A program made the position numbers and the translations under genes. DNA of 13,944 bases from Bacteroidia bacterium (GTDB lineage: Bacteria; Bacteroidota; Bacteroidia; Bacteroidales; BM520), in the NCBI GenBank assembly GCA_009930445.1, contig RZYD01000036.1, forward strand, positions 1 to 13,944, written 5' to 3'. The notes under the pieces were generated by a model. The model saw nothing but the letters and a program-made list of their open reading frames with translations, was not told where the DNA came from and ran no database searches. This document shows positions 1 to 7,442 of the stretch, one piece after another; the first letter of the stretch is position 1, and every line of letters begins with the position of its first letter.

Positions 1-98
1 CTTTTCCATCAGTGGTCTCCTTTGGTTGAGTACCGCCAAATCTAACCGATTTGGCGTGGAGACCACTACCTACTTTTAACAATTTATGGGACATTACC
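1..98 (-). mobile_element. End of an insertion sequence (5' leader and first codons of a putative transposase)
   Basis: Read on the minus strand, a kinase reading frame stops abruptly at about position 97 and the sequence changes to foreign-looking DNA starting TAATGTCCCATAAATTG. About 90 bases further on, a ribosome binding site (GGAG, 20-17) precedes an ATG at 9-7 that opens a frame beginning Met-Glu-Lys and running off the window. This layout of gene break, terminal sequence, leader and start codon is what the transposase end of an insertion sequence looks like. The family is not certain; the end loosely recalls IS256-type termini from memory. The exact boundary and any target duplication cannot be fixed because the other end lies outside the window. 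Confidence 0.5.
11..67 (-). promoter_or_regulatory. Two-part hairpin covering the ribosome binding site of the putative transposase
   Basis: AGTGGTCTCC (11-20) pairs perfectly with GGAGACCACT (58-67). Inside it, CGCCAAATC (34-42) pairs perfectly with GATTTGGCG (48-56) around a 5-base loop. On the minus-strand transcript the outer stem contains the GGAG that lies just upstream of the ATG at 9-7, so folding would hide the ribosome binding site. Several insertion sequences (IS10, IS50 and others) use such structures to block translation from transcripts that read in from outside. That role here is inferred. Confidence 0.55.
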
Positions 99-174
99 TA
101 ATTTCACAGTTCTCATTCGATAAAACGACAGAGATTTTGGTTCCGCCAATATCTAACCCAATAAAATAATTCAT
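94..174 (-). pseudogene. N-terminal fragment of a ROK-family sugar kinase, truncated by the insertion
   Basis: An ATG at 174 opens a 26-codon frame containing IGLDIGGTK, the phosphate-binding motif at the start of ROK-family (repressor/ORF/kinase) sugar kinases, which phosphorylate hexoses with ATP in the cytoplasm. The frame ends at a TAA (96-94) where the sequence becomes insertion-sequence-like. A full ROK kinase is about 300 residues, so only the first beta strands remain and the protein cannot function. It follows the importer at 239-3807 on the same strand, which suggests an original transport-plus-kinase operon like allose alsBAC with alsK. No clear ribosome binding site is seen; a GTG at 189 is an alternative start. 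The substrate cannot be told. Confidence 0.7.
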
Positions 175-190
175 ATGCTTTTTATTCACT

Positions 191-218
191 AAAAAGAGGC
201 ACCATTTCTGGTGCCTCT
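191..218 (-). terminator. Intrinsic terminator after the binding-protein gene
   Basis: On the minus strand AGAGGCACCA and TGGTGCCTCT form a perfect 10-bp stem with a GAAA tetraloop (stem arms 209-218 and 195-204), followed directly by a run of T. It lies about 20 bases after the stop codon at 239 and before the kinase remnant. It may attenuate rather than fully stop transcription, since the kinase start follows with no obvious promoter. Confidence 0.85.
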
Positions 219-238
219 ATCATTGATCACTGATAAAA

Positions 239-1129
239 TTATTTCTTAATTACAGATACACCTGTATCAACGTATTCCGTAGTGATGGTTTTACCATTAA
301 GTACGTCAGCGGCCGTTTTAACGCCTTCATAACCCATTACGTCCGGATTCTGAGCCATTGTGCAAAGGATATATCCTTTGTCGATTAATGATAATATCAT
401 ATTGGATTTATCAAATCCGACGCCAACAACAGCTCCGCCAGCTTCCTGGATGGCATTACCCACGCCAACGGTTGATCCTTCATTTGCACCAAACAAACCG
501 ACAACACCCTGCGTGACGAAGTTGGCAGCCATATCTTTAGCGATCGTCGCATCGCCATTACAATACTGCGTTTCCAGAATGGTATACGGGGTATTTGCAA
601 AAGCAGCTCTAAAACCTGCTTCACGAGCGACCGTTGAAGCTGTTGCCGCGTTAACATTGACAATACCGATGGAACCAGCGTTCACACCATTAGCTTTCAA
701 CGCTTTAAGCATCTCACGACCAGCGGTTGTTCCGGCCGCTTTGTTGTCTGTTGCCAGAATTTGTTCACCGGGGAAATCTGCAGCACTGTCGACATAGATG
801 ATTTTAACACCCATGGACGTCGCTTCTCTTAACGCCGCAGTAACGGCATTAGGACCATTAGCAGCTAACAAAATAACATCAGCACCACCAGCAACAGCAT
901 TGTTGATCGACTCAATTTGCTTGTTGTCGTCTTTGATGTCCGGAGCCAACCATTTGTAATCAATACCGCCAAGTTCAGCCACAGCCTTTTCACAGCCGGC
1001 ATTTACGTTCTGCCAATGCTGGTCCATTTGATCCATCGTGATCAAAAACACCTTTTTATTCTGACTTTTTGCGAACAGGCTTGTAGCTGCAACCATCGTA
1101 ACCGCAGCAATTAATAGTGCTTTTTTCAT
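239..1129 (-). CDS. Periplasmic sugar-binding protein of a CUT2 ABC importer (importer 1)
   Basis: This 296-residue protein is the exported substrate-binding subunit of the importer encoded just upstream (1272-3807). Residues 1-20 form a signal peptide: a lysine pair, a hydrophobic core and a probable cut after Leu-Phe-Ala. There is no lipobox cysteine, so it should be soluble in the periplasm. The mature part has the type-I periplasmic-binding fold of the RbsB-like family: an opening strand VFLITMDQMDQHWQNVNAG, the repeated 'ADVILLAANGPNAV' type segment near residue 85, and a late GVGFDKS segment. The length is normal for the family. AAAGGA lies 7 bases before the ATG. The gene is last in its operon, about 140 bases after the permease, with hairpins in the gap. 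The sugar cannot be deduced; a galactose-, ribose- or allose-like hexose or pentose is likely. Confidence 0.9.
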   Translation of the reverse strand: MKKALLIAAVTMVAATSLFAKSQNKKVFLITMDQMDQHWQNVNAGCEKAVAELGGIDYKWLAPDIKDDNKQIESINNAVAGGADVILLAANGPNAVTAALREATSMGVKIIYVDSAADFPGEQILATDNKAAGTTAGREMLKALKANGVNAGSIGIVNVNAATASTVAREAGFRAAFANTPYTILETQYCNGDATIAKDMAANFVTQGVVGLFGANEGSTVGVGNAIQEAGGAVVGVGFDKSNMILSLIDKGYILCTMAQNPDVMGYEGVKTAADVLNGKTITTEYVDTGVSVIKK

Positions 1130-1271
1130 TTTTTATCCTTTATGATAACTATTGACTCTTGTTCTTATTCATATGTACTTAGATTTTCTGCCTTTATCTC
1201 TAAGTATACTGTTGGGAGATTCACATGATTCACTCGCATTAGCAAGTGTATTAGTCGATTGCTGACACCCG
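1130..1271 (-). promoter_or_regulatory. Intercistronic gap with small hairpins between permease and binding-protein genes
   Basis: The gap holds three inverted repeats. One is a 6-bp stem GCTGAC/GTCAGC (1261-1276) that includes the permease stop codon. The second is a 7-bp stem with one G-U pair (1231-1248). The third is TACTTAGA (1176-1183) facing TCTAAGTA (1199-1206). A TATACT hexamer on the minus strand near 1208-1203 could be a -10 box, but no good -35 is seen. Such elements could shield the upstream mRNA or allow separate, higher expression of the binding protein. This is inference from position. Confidence 0.35.
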
Positions 1272-2285
1272 TCAGCTCTGTCGCTTAAACATTTTAAACC
1301 CTTTGCCTTTATTGCTGCGAACAATCACGTCAAGAAGCACTGACACCACAACAATAACACCAATAACAATATTTCTGATGGCTATGGGAGCTCCTGCAAA
1401 TTGAAGTCCGTTCTGCAGAACGCCCCAAATGGATGCACCAATGACAGTTCCAAAAAGCAGCCCCTGGCCGCCTAAAGTGGATATCCCGCCGATAACCGAT
1501 GCCGCAACAGCATATAGTTCGTAAGAGGAACCGGCATCCATTGCGCCCATTCCACTGGTGGCGGTCGTTATCAAACCAACAACGCAACATACGAAAGCTG
1601 AAACTAAATAGGCCTTGACCGTGGTACTTATTACGGAAACACCTGATAGCCTCGCCGCTTCAATATTTGAACCGATGGCATATATATGACGGCCAGTTCG
1701 CGTTCTCGTTAATACAAAATTAAAGATCAGCCATAAGACTAAAGCGATCCATATCGTGTTGTACAACCCTGCTGTTCTGCCGTAATAGAAAAAGTTCCTA
1801 AACCCTTCAGCACCGTCACCAATACTATCTGTGTTAAAATTATTATTGGCAATTTGTGCAATACCTCTGGCGATGGTCATGGTTCCCAGCGTCCCGATAA
1901 ACGAGGGCAGTTTACACCAGGCAACTAGAAGACCGTTAACCACGCCCACTGTAAGAGCACAGGCGATGGTAATCAGAACAGCAACGATCGGGGGAACACC
2001 TCTGGTCATCAGCGTTGCACTAATCATGCAGCTCATTCCAACGACGGAACCTATACTTAAGTCAATCTGCCCAATCAACAAGACATAGGACTGTCCGATT
2101 CCTATCAATAAGATAGGCGCAATCTGTCTAAGTAAGTTTGATACATTTCTTGACGAAAAAAACATCGGATTCATAAATCCGAAAACGACACTGAGAATGA
2201 TTAATCCCGTCGTAACGGTTATTACTTGGCCCATACCGCGTATGGCTAAAAATCTTTTGAAGGGACTTTCCATGTTCTGATTCAT
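1272..2285 (-). CDS. CUT2-family sugar ABC transporter permease (importer 1)
   Basis: This 337-residue integral membrane protein would form the homodimeric channel of importer 1. It has about 8-10 hydrophobic segments and the RbsC-type motif GQIDLSIGSVVGMS, which marks the ribose/xylose/galactose permease family (BPD_transp_2). A later segment AVAASVIGGISTLGGQG is also typical. I chose the ATG at 2285 because GAGGA lies about 8 bases before it, directly after the ATPase stop codon. The longer frame from 2318 would add 11 lysine- and arginine-rich residues overlapping the ATPase gene and has no ribosome binding site. The 13-base gap to the ATPase gene implies translational coupling. The length is normal. 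Confidence 0.9.
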   Translation of the reverse strand: MNQNMESPFKRFLAIRGMGQVITVTTGLIILSVVFGFMNPMFFSSRNVSNLLRQIAPILLIGIGQSYVLLIGQIDLSIGSVVGMSCMISATLMTRGVPPIVAVLITIACALTVGVVNGLLVAWCKLPSFIGTLGTMTIARGIAQIANNNFNTDSIGDGAEGFRNFFYYGRTAGLYNTIWIALVLWLIFNFVLTRTRTGRHIYAIGSNIEAARLSGVSVISTTVKAYLVSAFVCCVVGLITTATSGMGAMDAGSSYELYAVAASVIGGISTLGGQGLLFGTVIGASIWGVLQNGLQFAGAPIAIRNIVIGVIVVVSVLLDVIVRSNKGKGFKMFKRQS

Positions 2286-2298
2286 TTTGTTTATCCTC

Positions 2299-3807
2299 TT
2301 AATCAATCTTTTTTTCAAACATCGTTGCGTACGATAATATTTCTTCCTGTGTGGTCTCTTTGGCCTTTAAAGATCCGGTTACCCTTCCATCACACATAAC
2401 TACGATTCGGTCTGCAATACCCAGTACTTCAGGCATTTCGCTGGACACGAAAATCACGGCAATTCCATTTTGCTTTAAAGTGTTCATTATATTGTAAATT
2501 TCAACTTTAGCAGCAACATCAATGCCCCTGGTAGGTTCATCGAAAATAACAACTTTGCTGTTTCTGGCTAACCATTTAGCTACAACCACTTTTTGTTGAT
2601 TGCCACCAGAGAGACTGGCGGCATTAACTTCGGCACTTGGTAATTTTATTTTCAAATTACTAATGGCCGTATTAACGATTTCCCGCTCCTTCTTCCGGTT
2701 TACGATCCCGCCCTTCTCACAGAGCTCATCTAAATTGGCAAGGGCGATGTTTTCCCGGACGGACAGCTTCGTACAAAGACCGTCTTTTTTTCTATCTTCT
2801 GGTGCCAATACAAGACCATGCCTAATGGCATCCATAGGACAATGAATCTCTATCTTTTCACCTTGAAGGTAGATTTCGCCGCTTTCTTTTGGATCAACTC
2901 CAAAAACGGCTCTGGTGGTTTCAGTTCTTCCGGAGCCCATTAAACCCGCAATACCTAAAATTTCCCCTTCGTATGCTTCAAAGCTGACATCCCTTACCAT
3001 TCTTCCGGCATTGAGATTGCGTACACTGAAAATTTTATTTCCTCTGACCGTATCCACTCTGGGAAATTGTTCCTTGATTTCACGGCCGACCATATCAGAG
3101 ATAATTTGCTTTAAGGTTAACTCTTTAAATACACCTTCGTTAATATATCTGCCGTCACGCATAATTGTCACAGCATCAACAATGTGCTGAAGTTCTTCCA
3201 ACCTGTGAGAGATATAAACGATTCCACAGCCATCCGCTTTTATTTCTCGAATAATACGAAAGAGTTCTTCAATTTCCTTGGAGGTAAGCGCGCTTGTTGG
3301 TTCATCCATGATTAAGACTTTAGCATTGGATTCGAGCGCCTTGGCAATTTCCACCATCTGCTGCTGTCCAACAGCAAGATCACCCACAACGGACGTGGGC
3401 TGTATATCGATCTTGAGCCTGTCTAAAACAGAGTGCGCCCGTTTTAGCATCTCGCGATCTTTTAATAATCCTTTACTGTGGATTTCTTTACCTAAAAAAA
3501 TATTTTCAGCGACCGTCAGGTGTGAACACATATTCAATTCTTGATGAATGATTGCCACCCCTAATTCCTGAGCTATTTTAGGAGTAATATTTCCCTTAAT
3601 ATCATTACCAAAAACACGAATGGTTCCTGCATCCCTCGAATAAATACCGGATAAAATCTTCATTAATGTTGATTTACCGGCACCATTTTCTCCCAAGAGA
3701 GCCATAACTTGCCCACTTTTGAGATGAAATGAAACATCGTCTAAAGCCTTCACGCCCGGAAAAGATTTAGTAATGTTTTTCATTTCAACTACATATTCAT
3801 TACTCAT
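2299..3807 (-). CDS. CUT2-family sugar ABC transporter ATPase with two ABC domains (importer 1)
   Basis: This 502-residue cytoplasmic protein powers importer 1. It has the two tandem ABC domains of the RbsA/MglA/XylG family. Domain 1 has Walker A GENGAGKST (39-47), Q89, a signature region LAVGQQQM (144-151), Walker B VLIMDE (164-169) and H201. Domain 2 has the family's degenerate Walker A, GLMGSGRTE (288-296), then a full signature LSGGNQQK (399-406) and IFDEPTRGID (421-430). It is normal in length and order, with no sign of decay. AAGGAG lies 10 bases before the ATG. It is the first gene of the minus-strand operon and is transcribed away from the sigma-54 regulator at 4046. Confidence 0.93.
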   Translation of the reverse strand: MSNEYVVEMKNITKSFPGVKALDDVSFHLKSGQVMALLGENGAGKSTLMKILSGIYSRDAGTIRVFGNDIKGNITPKIAQELGVAIIHQELNMCSHLTVAENIFLGKEIHSKGLLKDREMLKRAHSVLDRLKIDIQPTSVVGDLAVGQQQMVEIAKALESNAKVLIMDEPTSALTSKEIEELFRIIREIKADGCGIVYISHRLEELQHIVDAVTIMRDGRYINEGVFKELTLKQIISDMVGREIKEQFPRVDTVRGNKIFSVRNLNAGRMVRDVSFEAYEGEILGIAGLMGSGRTETTRAVFGVDPKESGEIYLQGEKIEIHCPMDAIRHGLVLAPEDRKKDGLCTKLSVRENIALANLDELCEKGGIVNRKKEREIVNTAISNLKIKLPSAEVNAASLSGGNQQKVVVAKWLARNSKVVIFDEPTRGIDVAAKVEIYNIMNTLKQNGIAVIFVSSEMPEVLGIADRIVVMCDGRVTGSLKAKETTQEEILSYATMFEKKID

Positions 3808-4045
3808 TGGCTATTAACTCCTTTAGTCTTTCAGACCCGACGGAAATCTTTCTACGTGAGAGAATGATAACATCTGTCAATGCCCTGCGAAATCATTTCA
3901 CGCAAGAATTTATTGTAAACACCATTAGAATCAAAAACAGCACCAGAATATTTGATGGATTTCAGTCAGAATACAAAAAACTTGTCAGCATGTAATGCAG
4001 GATGTAGTTCTATCGTAACCTATTTACCTGTGGAGTATCCAATAA
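3808..4045. promoter_or_regulatory. Divergent promoter region between importer 1 and the two-component operon
   Basis: These 238 bases separate two divergent operons and contain no supported gene. On the minus strand TTGACA (3880-3875) is a perfect -35 hexamer, but no good -10 lies at 17 bases. A degenerate sigma-54-like sequence is listed separately. On the plus strand TTGTCA near 3983 is followed by only a weak -10. GTGGAG precedes the TTG start of the regulator. Both transcripts must start here, but I cannot place either start with confidence. Confidence 0.5.
3930..3945 (-). promoter_or_regulatory. Weak sigma-54-like promoter facing importer 1
   Basis: On the minus strand TGGTGCTGTTTTTGAT keeps the TGG and TTG blocks at the right spacing for a -24/-12 promoter. 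It has A in place of the highly conserved C of the -12 GC. It points to the ATPase gene starting at 3807, about 110 bases downstream. Because of the -12 mismatch it may be chance. Confidence 0.2.
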
Positions 4046-5425
4046 TTGAACAAATCTGTACTCATAATTGACGACAATGAACAATTTGGTTTGAGTCTTG
4101 CGCAGATGATAAGAAGTGATGAGCTTCATGTTCATATTTCACGAAACAGCTCCGGCGCTTTTTCGCGTTTAAAGAACGAACAGATTGATGTCATTATCCT
4201 CGATATCAGACTGGGAGATGAATCAGGAATTGAACTTTTGATAAAGCTCACCGAGCAGTATCCAGGGATTCCGGTTATCATGCTGACTGGGTTTGCTTCT
4301 ATTGAATCAGCCGTTCAGTCGATTAAACTGGGCGCGTATGACTATATTCAGAAACCGGTTCAATATGAAAAATTGATGACACTGATAAATAACGCCTTCA
4401 CCATGGTTTCCCTTAAAAAAGAGAACAGGGAACTACATGACCGGCTGAAGGATCTGAGTCCCCGAATTCAGAGTTGCGATCCTGTTGTTGCAGAACTCAA
4501 GCGTACGATAGACAAGCTTACGGAGGCGAACCTCCCGATTCTTCTCTATGGGGAAAATGGAACCGGAAAAGAACTTTTTGCAGATTATATTCATTTTCAA
4601 AGCAGCCGTCGGGCTAAGAAAATTCTCAAAATCAACTGTGCAGCTTTTCCAGACAGCCTCCTTGATAATGAGCTGTTCGGCCATGAAAAAGGCGCGTTTA
4701 CGGGAGCCAGTTCCGTATACAAGGGAGTCTTTGAAAGAGCGGATAAAGGGATCCTTTTTCTGGATGAGATAGGAGATATGCCGCTCGAAGTTCAAGCCAA
4801 GGTCTTAAGGGTTTTGCAGAATAAAGAGCTTTTCAGACTGGGAGGTAAAGAGCTTATCCGTGTTGATGTCCGTATCATATCGGCCACAAATAAGATGCTG
4901 GAGGATCTTATCAGCAGAGGGCTGTTCAGGAAAGATCTCTACTACAGGCTCAATACAGCAACCATTTCTATTCCGCCTCTGAGAGAACGGGTTCTTGATA
5001 TCCCTCTTTTAGCAGATTATTTTTTAGAAGAGTATGCCTCGGAAAATGGCACCGTTCTTTCTAGAATAAGCGATGATGTTTTGACCCTTCTGAAAGATTA
5101 TTCCTGGCCGGGAAACATCAGAGAATTAAAGAATGTTTTAAATTATGCCGCCGCCGTTTCGAAGAACGGACATATTGAAATAAAAGATCTTCCCAGACAG
5201 TTCCAAAATAATATGAGGGGATGTTCAGGTGGTGAAAAGGACGGTTCCAGGACAATCAGCTCTGATGGAAACAAAAACGCCCGTGATTATCTCGGGGATT
5301 CAGAGCGGAGTATCATCCTTCAGGAACTGAAAAAAACGAATTTCAACAAGAAGAAAGTCGCTGAAATACTCGGTATAAGTAGAACCACCCTCTATAGTAA
5401 AATGAGCAAGTATGGAATTAAATGA
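4046..5425 (+). CDS. NtrC-type sigma-54-dependent response regulator
   Basis: This 459-residue cytoplasmic transcription activator has three parts. The receiver domain (about 3-120) has acidic D9-D10, phosphoacceptor D53, T81 and K103. The AAA+ sigma-54 interaction domain (about 145-370) has Walker A GENGTGKE (169-176), the sigma-54-contact loop GAFTGA (216-221), Walker B ILFLDE (236-241) and the R-finger region. A Fis-type helix-turn-helix (about 420-459) includes AEILGISRTTLYSKMSKYG. All key residues are present, so it should be a working activator of -24/-12 promoters. It starts with TTG at 4046, with TGGAG about 11 bases upstream. Its stop overlaps the ABC-kinase gene by 14 bp, which makes that kinase its likely partner. 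Its probable target is the promoter at 7698-7713. Confidence 0.95.
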   Translation: MNKSVLIIDDNEQFGLSLAQMIRSDELHVHISRNSSGAFSRLKNEQIDVIILDIRLGDESGIELLIKLTEQYPGIPVIMLTGFASIESAVQSIKLGAYDYIQKPVQYEKLMTLINNAFTMVSLKKENRELHDRLKDLSPRIQSCDPVVAELKRTIDKLTEANLPILLYGENGTGKELFADYIHFQSSRRAKKILKINCAAFPDSLLDNELFGHEKGAFTGASSVYKGVFERADKGILFLDEIGDMPLEVQAKVLRVLQNKELFRLGGKELIRVDVRIISATNKMLEDLISRGLFRKDLYYRLNTATISIPPLRERVLDIPLLADYFLEEYASENGTVLSRISDDVLTLLKDYSWPGNIRELKNVLNYAAAVSKNGHIEIKDLPRQFQNNMRGCSGGEKDGSRTISSDGNKNARDYLGDSERSIILQELKKTNFNKKKVAEILGISRTTLYSKMSKYGIK

Positions 5426-7319
5426 GCAACTGGACGAGTGTACTCCTGTTCTTGAATTGAAAAATGTTTCTATACAGTATGGTTCTATAAAGGCACTGGA
5501 GAATATAAACATTTCAATACATGGTGGGAAAATCCATGCTGTAGTTGGTGAGCATGGTGCGGGTAAATCCACGCTCGCCACGCTGATGGCGAATCTAATA
5601 GAGCCAGATTCAGGGCAGATCTTCTTCAATGGAAAACCCTACTCCCACTACTCCTACAAAAAGACCATTGATGCGGGTGTCAGAATGGTCTTTCAGAAGA
5701 TGCATTTGAATCAGTCTCTGACTGTAGCGGAAAATTTATTCATTGCAAATAAAGCGATATTCCGGTCGAAAGCGGGATTTTTTAGTGCGAAGAAGGTCTA
5801 TTCTCTGGCAGCATCTTTCCTGAAGGAGAATAACTATCATTTAAATCCCCGGTCTCTTGTTTCTGAGCTGGAACTTTCTGAACGCGCCCTCTTGAGTATT
5901 ATAAAGAATTTATTTGTTCCGCCCAGTATCCTGATTCTCGATGAAGCGCTCGAAAAGCTGTCATCTCAGGGTCTTGAAGTGATCATACAGACGCTTAAAG
6001 CGCTGAGAAACAGAGGATGCGCTATCATATTTATCACTCACAGAATTGATGATCTCTATATGATTGCTGACCGGGTGAGTGTTGTTCGTAAGGGTAAAGT
6101 CCTTATTTCTGATGACATTGGGGAGCTTGATAAAATCAGCCTTATAAAAATGGCTTACACCCAGTTTTCCACCATGGAAGAACACAATAATCCGGCGGAA
6201 GAGTTTAACAACCTCATGAAATATAATGAGGTCATTCTTAAACAGCTTCCCATAAGTCTCATCGTTTCGAATTTTGAGAACCGGATCCGTATGATCAATG
6301 AGAATGCCAGGGATTTGTTCCGTATTAAGGTGGACAGTGATGTCAATGACCTGACGCTCGACCTGCTTTTTCAGGATAATCCCCGCACCCTTGATTTGCT
6401 TCTGAAAGCAAGGGGTGAAAGGGAAATGAAAACCCTCTCAGGCATACCGCTGACCCTGAATAAATCCTCCTATATCATAAATATCATCGTGTTTCCTATT
6501 TATGAAGGGGCTCTTCTCATCGGCGATATGTTTATTATTGAAAACATTACCGAAAGGGAACTGCTGCGGAATCAGCTTGTTTTATCAGAGAAACTCGCAT
6601 CTCTCGGCCTGCTTGCTGCGGGAGTGGCCCATGAAATAAATAATCCTCTGGGGGTGATTACCAACTATCTGGAATCATTTAAAATGGGAAAGATTTTACC
6701 AGAGGAGAAGGATTCGGTCTATAAGTACCTCTTTGAACAGATCCATTATATCTCACAGGTTATTGGAAACCTTATCTCATTTTCTGATAATCAGAGCCTG
6801 ACTGCGGAAATCTTGCAGATTAATCAGACGATTGCAGCCATCATTGACTTGATTCGTTTTAACGGGAATGCGAAACATATCCACATACATTTTGTCCACG
6901 ATTCCAAAACAGAACTAAAGGCCGAGATTAATAGAAATGAGTTTCGGCAGGTTATATTGAATTTGTTTAAAAATGCTTTTGAGGTGATGCCGGACGGGGG
7001 AGATATTATCATCACTACTGAACTGATAACAACAGAAGAAGGAGATAAGGTTGCGATCCGTTTTTCCGATACAGGTCCGGGAATTTCTTTTGAAGACCCT
7101 TCGGAGGTTTTTCTTCCTTTCAAGACGTCAAAGAACACGGCAAACAATTTCGGACTGGGGCTCTCTCTCTGTTATAATATTCTCACAAGATATAAGGGAG
7201 AGATTACTGTGCAGTCTGAGAGGGGAAAGGGATGTACATTCCTGATTCTTCTCCCCCTCGTTTATAATTCCGTTTCAGTACCCTTCACTAAAGCCTCGCG
7301 TGAATCAGATGAGGAATAG
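5412..7319 (+). CDS. Soluble histidine kinase with an N-terminal RbsA-like ABC ATPase domain and PAS-like domain
   Basis: This 635-residue protein has no signal peptide and no membrane segment. Residues about 13-250 are one ABC ATPase domain most like the first domain of RbsA-type sugar ATPases: Walker A GEHGAGKST (46-54), Q95, Walker B ILILDE (173-178) and H210. The signature is lost; the place of LSGGQ reads LELSERALL (153-161). Residues about 268-385 look like a PAS domain ('ISLIVSNFENRIRMINENA'). The kinase core follows: H-box GVAHEINNPL with phospho-acceptor H407, N-box N521, G1 DTGPGI (553-558) and G2 GLGLS (581-585), all intact. It would autophosphorylate H407 and pass phosphate to D53 of the overlapping regulator. 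Kinase dimerisation would pair two ABC domains. The input is unknown. I infer that it senses a CUT2 transporter or nucleotide state. The frame is continuous, so the fusion is not an obvious artefact. Confidence 0.9.
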   Translation: MELNEQLDECTPVLELKNVSIQYGSIKALENINISIHGGKIHAVVGEHGAGKSTLATLMANLIEPDSGQIFFNGKPYSHYSYKKTIDAGVRMVFQKMHLNQSLTVAENLFIANKAIFRSKAGFFSAKKVYSLAASFLKENNYHLNPRSLVSELELSERALLSIIKNLFVPPSILILDEALEKLSSQGLEVIIQTLKALRNRGCAIIFITHRIDDLYMIADRVSVVRKGKVLISDDIGELDKISLIKMAYTQFSTMEEHNNPAEEFNNLMKYNEVILKQLPISLIVSNFENRIRMINENARDLFRIKVDSDVNDLTLDLLFQDNPRTLDLLLKARGEREMKTLSGIPLTLNKSSYIINIIVFPIYEGALLIGDMFIIENITERELLRNQLVLSEKLASLGLLAAGVAHEINNPLGVITNYLESFKMGKILPEEKDSVYKYLFEQIHYISQVIGNLISFSDNQSLTAEILQINQTIAAIIDLIRFNGNAKHIHIHFVHDSKTELKAEINRNEFRQVILNLFKNAFEVMPDGGDIIITTELITTEEGDKVAIRFSDTGPGISFEDPSEVFLPFKTSKNTANNFGLGLSLCYNILTRYKGEITVQSERGKGCTFLILLPLVYNSVSVPFTKASRESDEE

Positions 7320-7329
7320 CAAGGTAGAG

Positions 7330-7372
7330 AAGTGTTCACAATCTGGACACTTGTGACTGGACAATGTGTCCA
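7330..7372 (+). promoter_or_regulatory. Cluster of inverted repeats, candidate enhancer (activator-binding) sites
   Basis: AAGTGT (7330-7335) faces ACACTT (7347-7352), and TGGACA (7358-7363) faces TGTCCA (7367-7372) with a 3-base spacer. CTGGACA also occurs twice as a direct repeat (7343-7349 and 7357-7363), 14 bases apart. The cluster lies about 330-370 bases upstream of the sigma-54 promoter, a possible distance for NtrC-type enhancers that act by DNA looping. It starts only 11 bases after the kinase stop codon, so a role in the 3' end of that mRNA is the alternative. Confidence 0.4.
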
Positions 7373-7442
7373 TGTGTTCAGTCTGTGTTGTGCCCCTGAA
7401 CAAAAAACGGAAGCATTCCTCACTCCTTTATCCTCAAGAGCT

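Noticed and set aside
2286..2318. Longer start for the importer 1 permease
   Set aside because: It overlaps the ATPase gene and has no ribosome binding site, whereas GAGGA is well placed for the ATG at 2285.
3807..3995. 62-codon plus-strand frame in the divergent promoter region
   Set aside because: It starts at the importer 1 start codon on the opposite strand, has no ribosome binding site and fills the space where both promoters must lie.
5412..6160. A separate ABC ATPase gene fused to the kinase only by a sequencing error
   Set aside because: The frame runs without interruption from the ABC domain through PAS to the kinase core, with no stop, internal ribosome binding site or frame change at the junctions.
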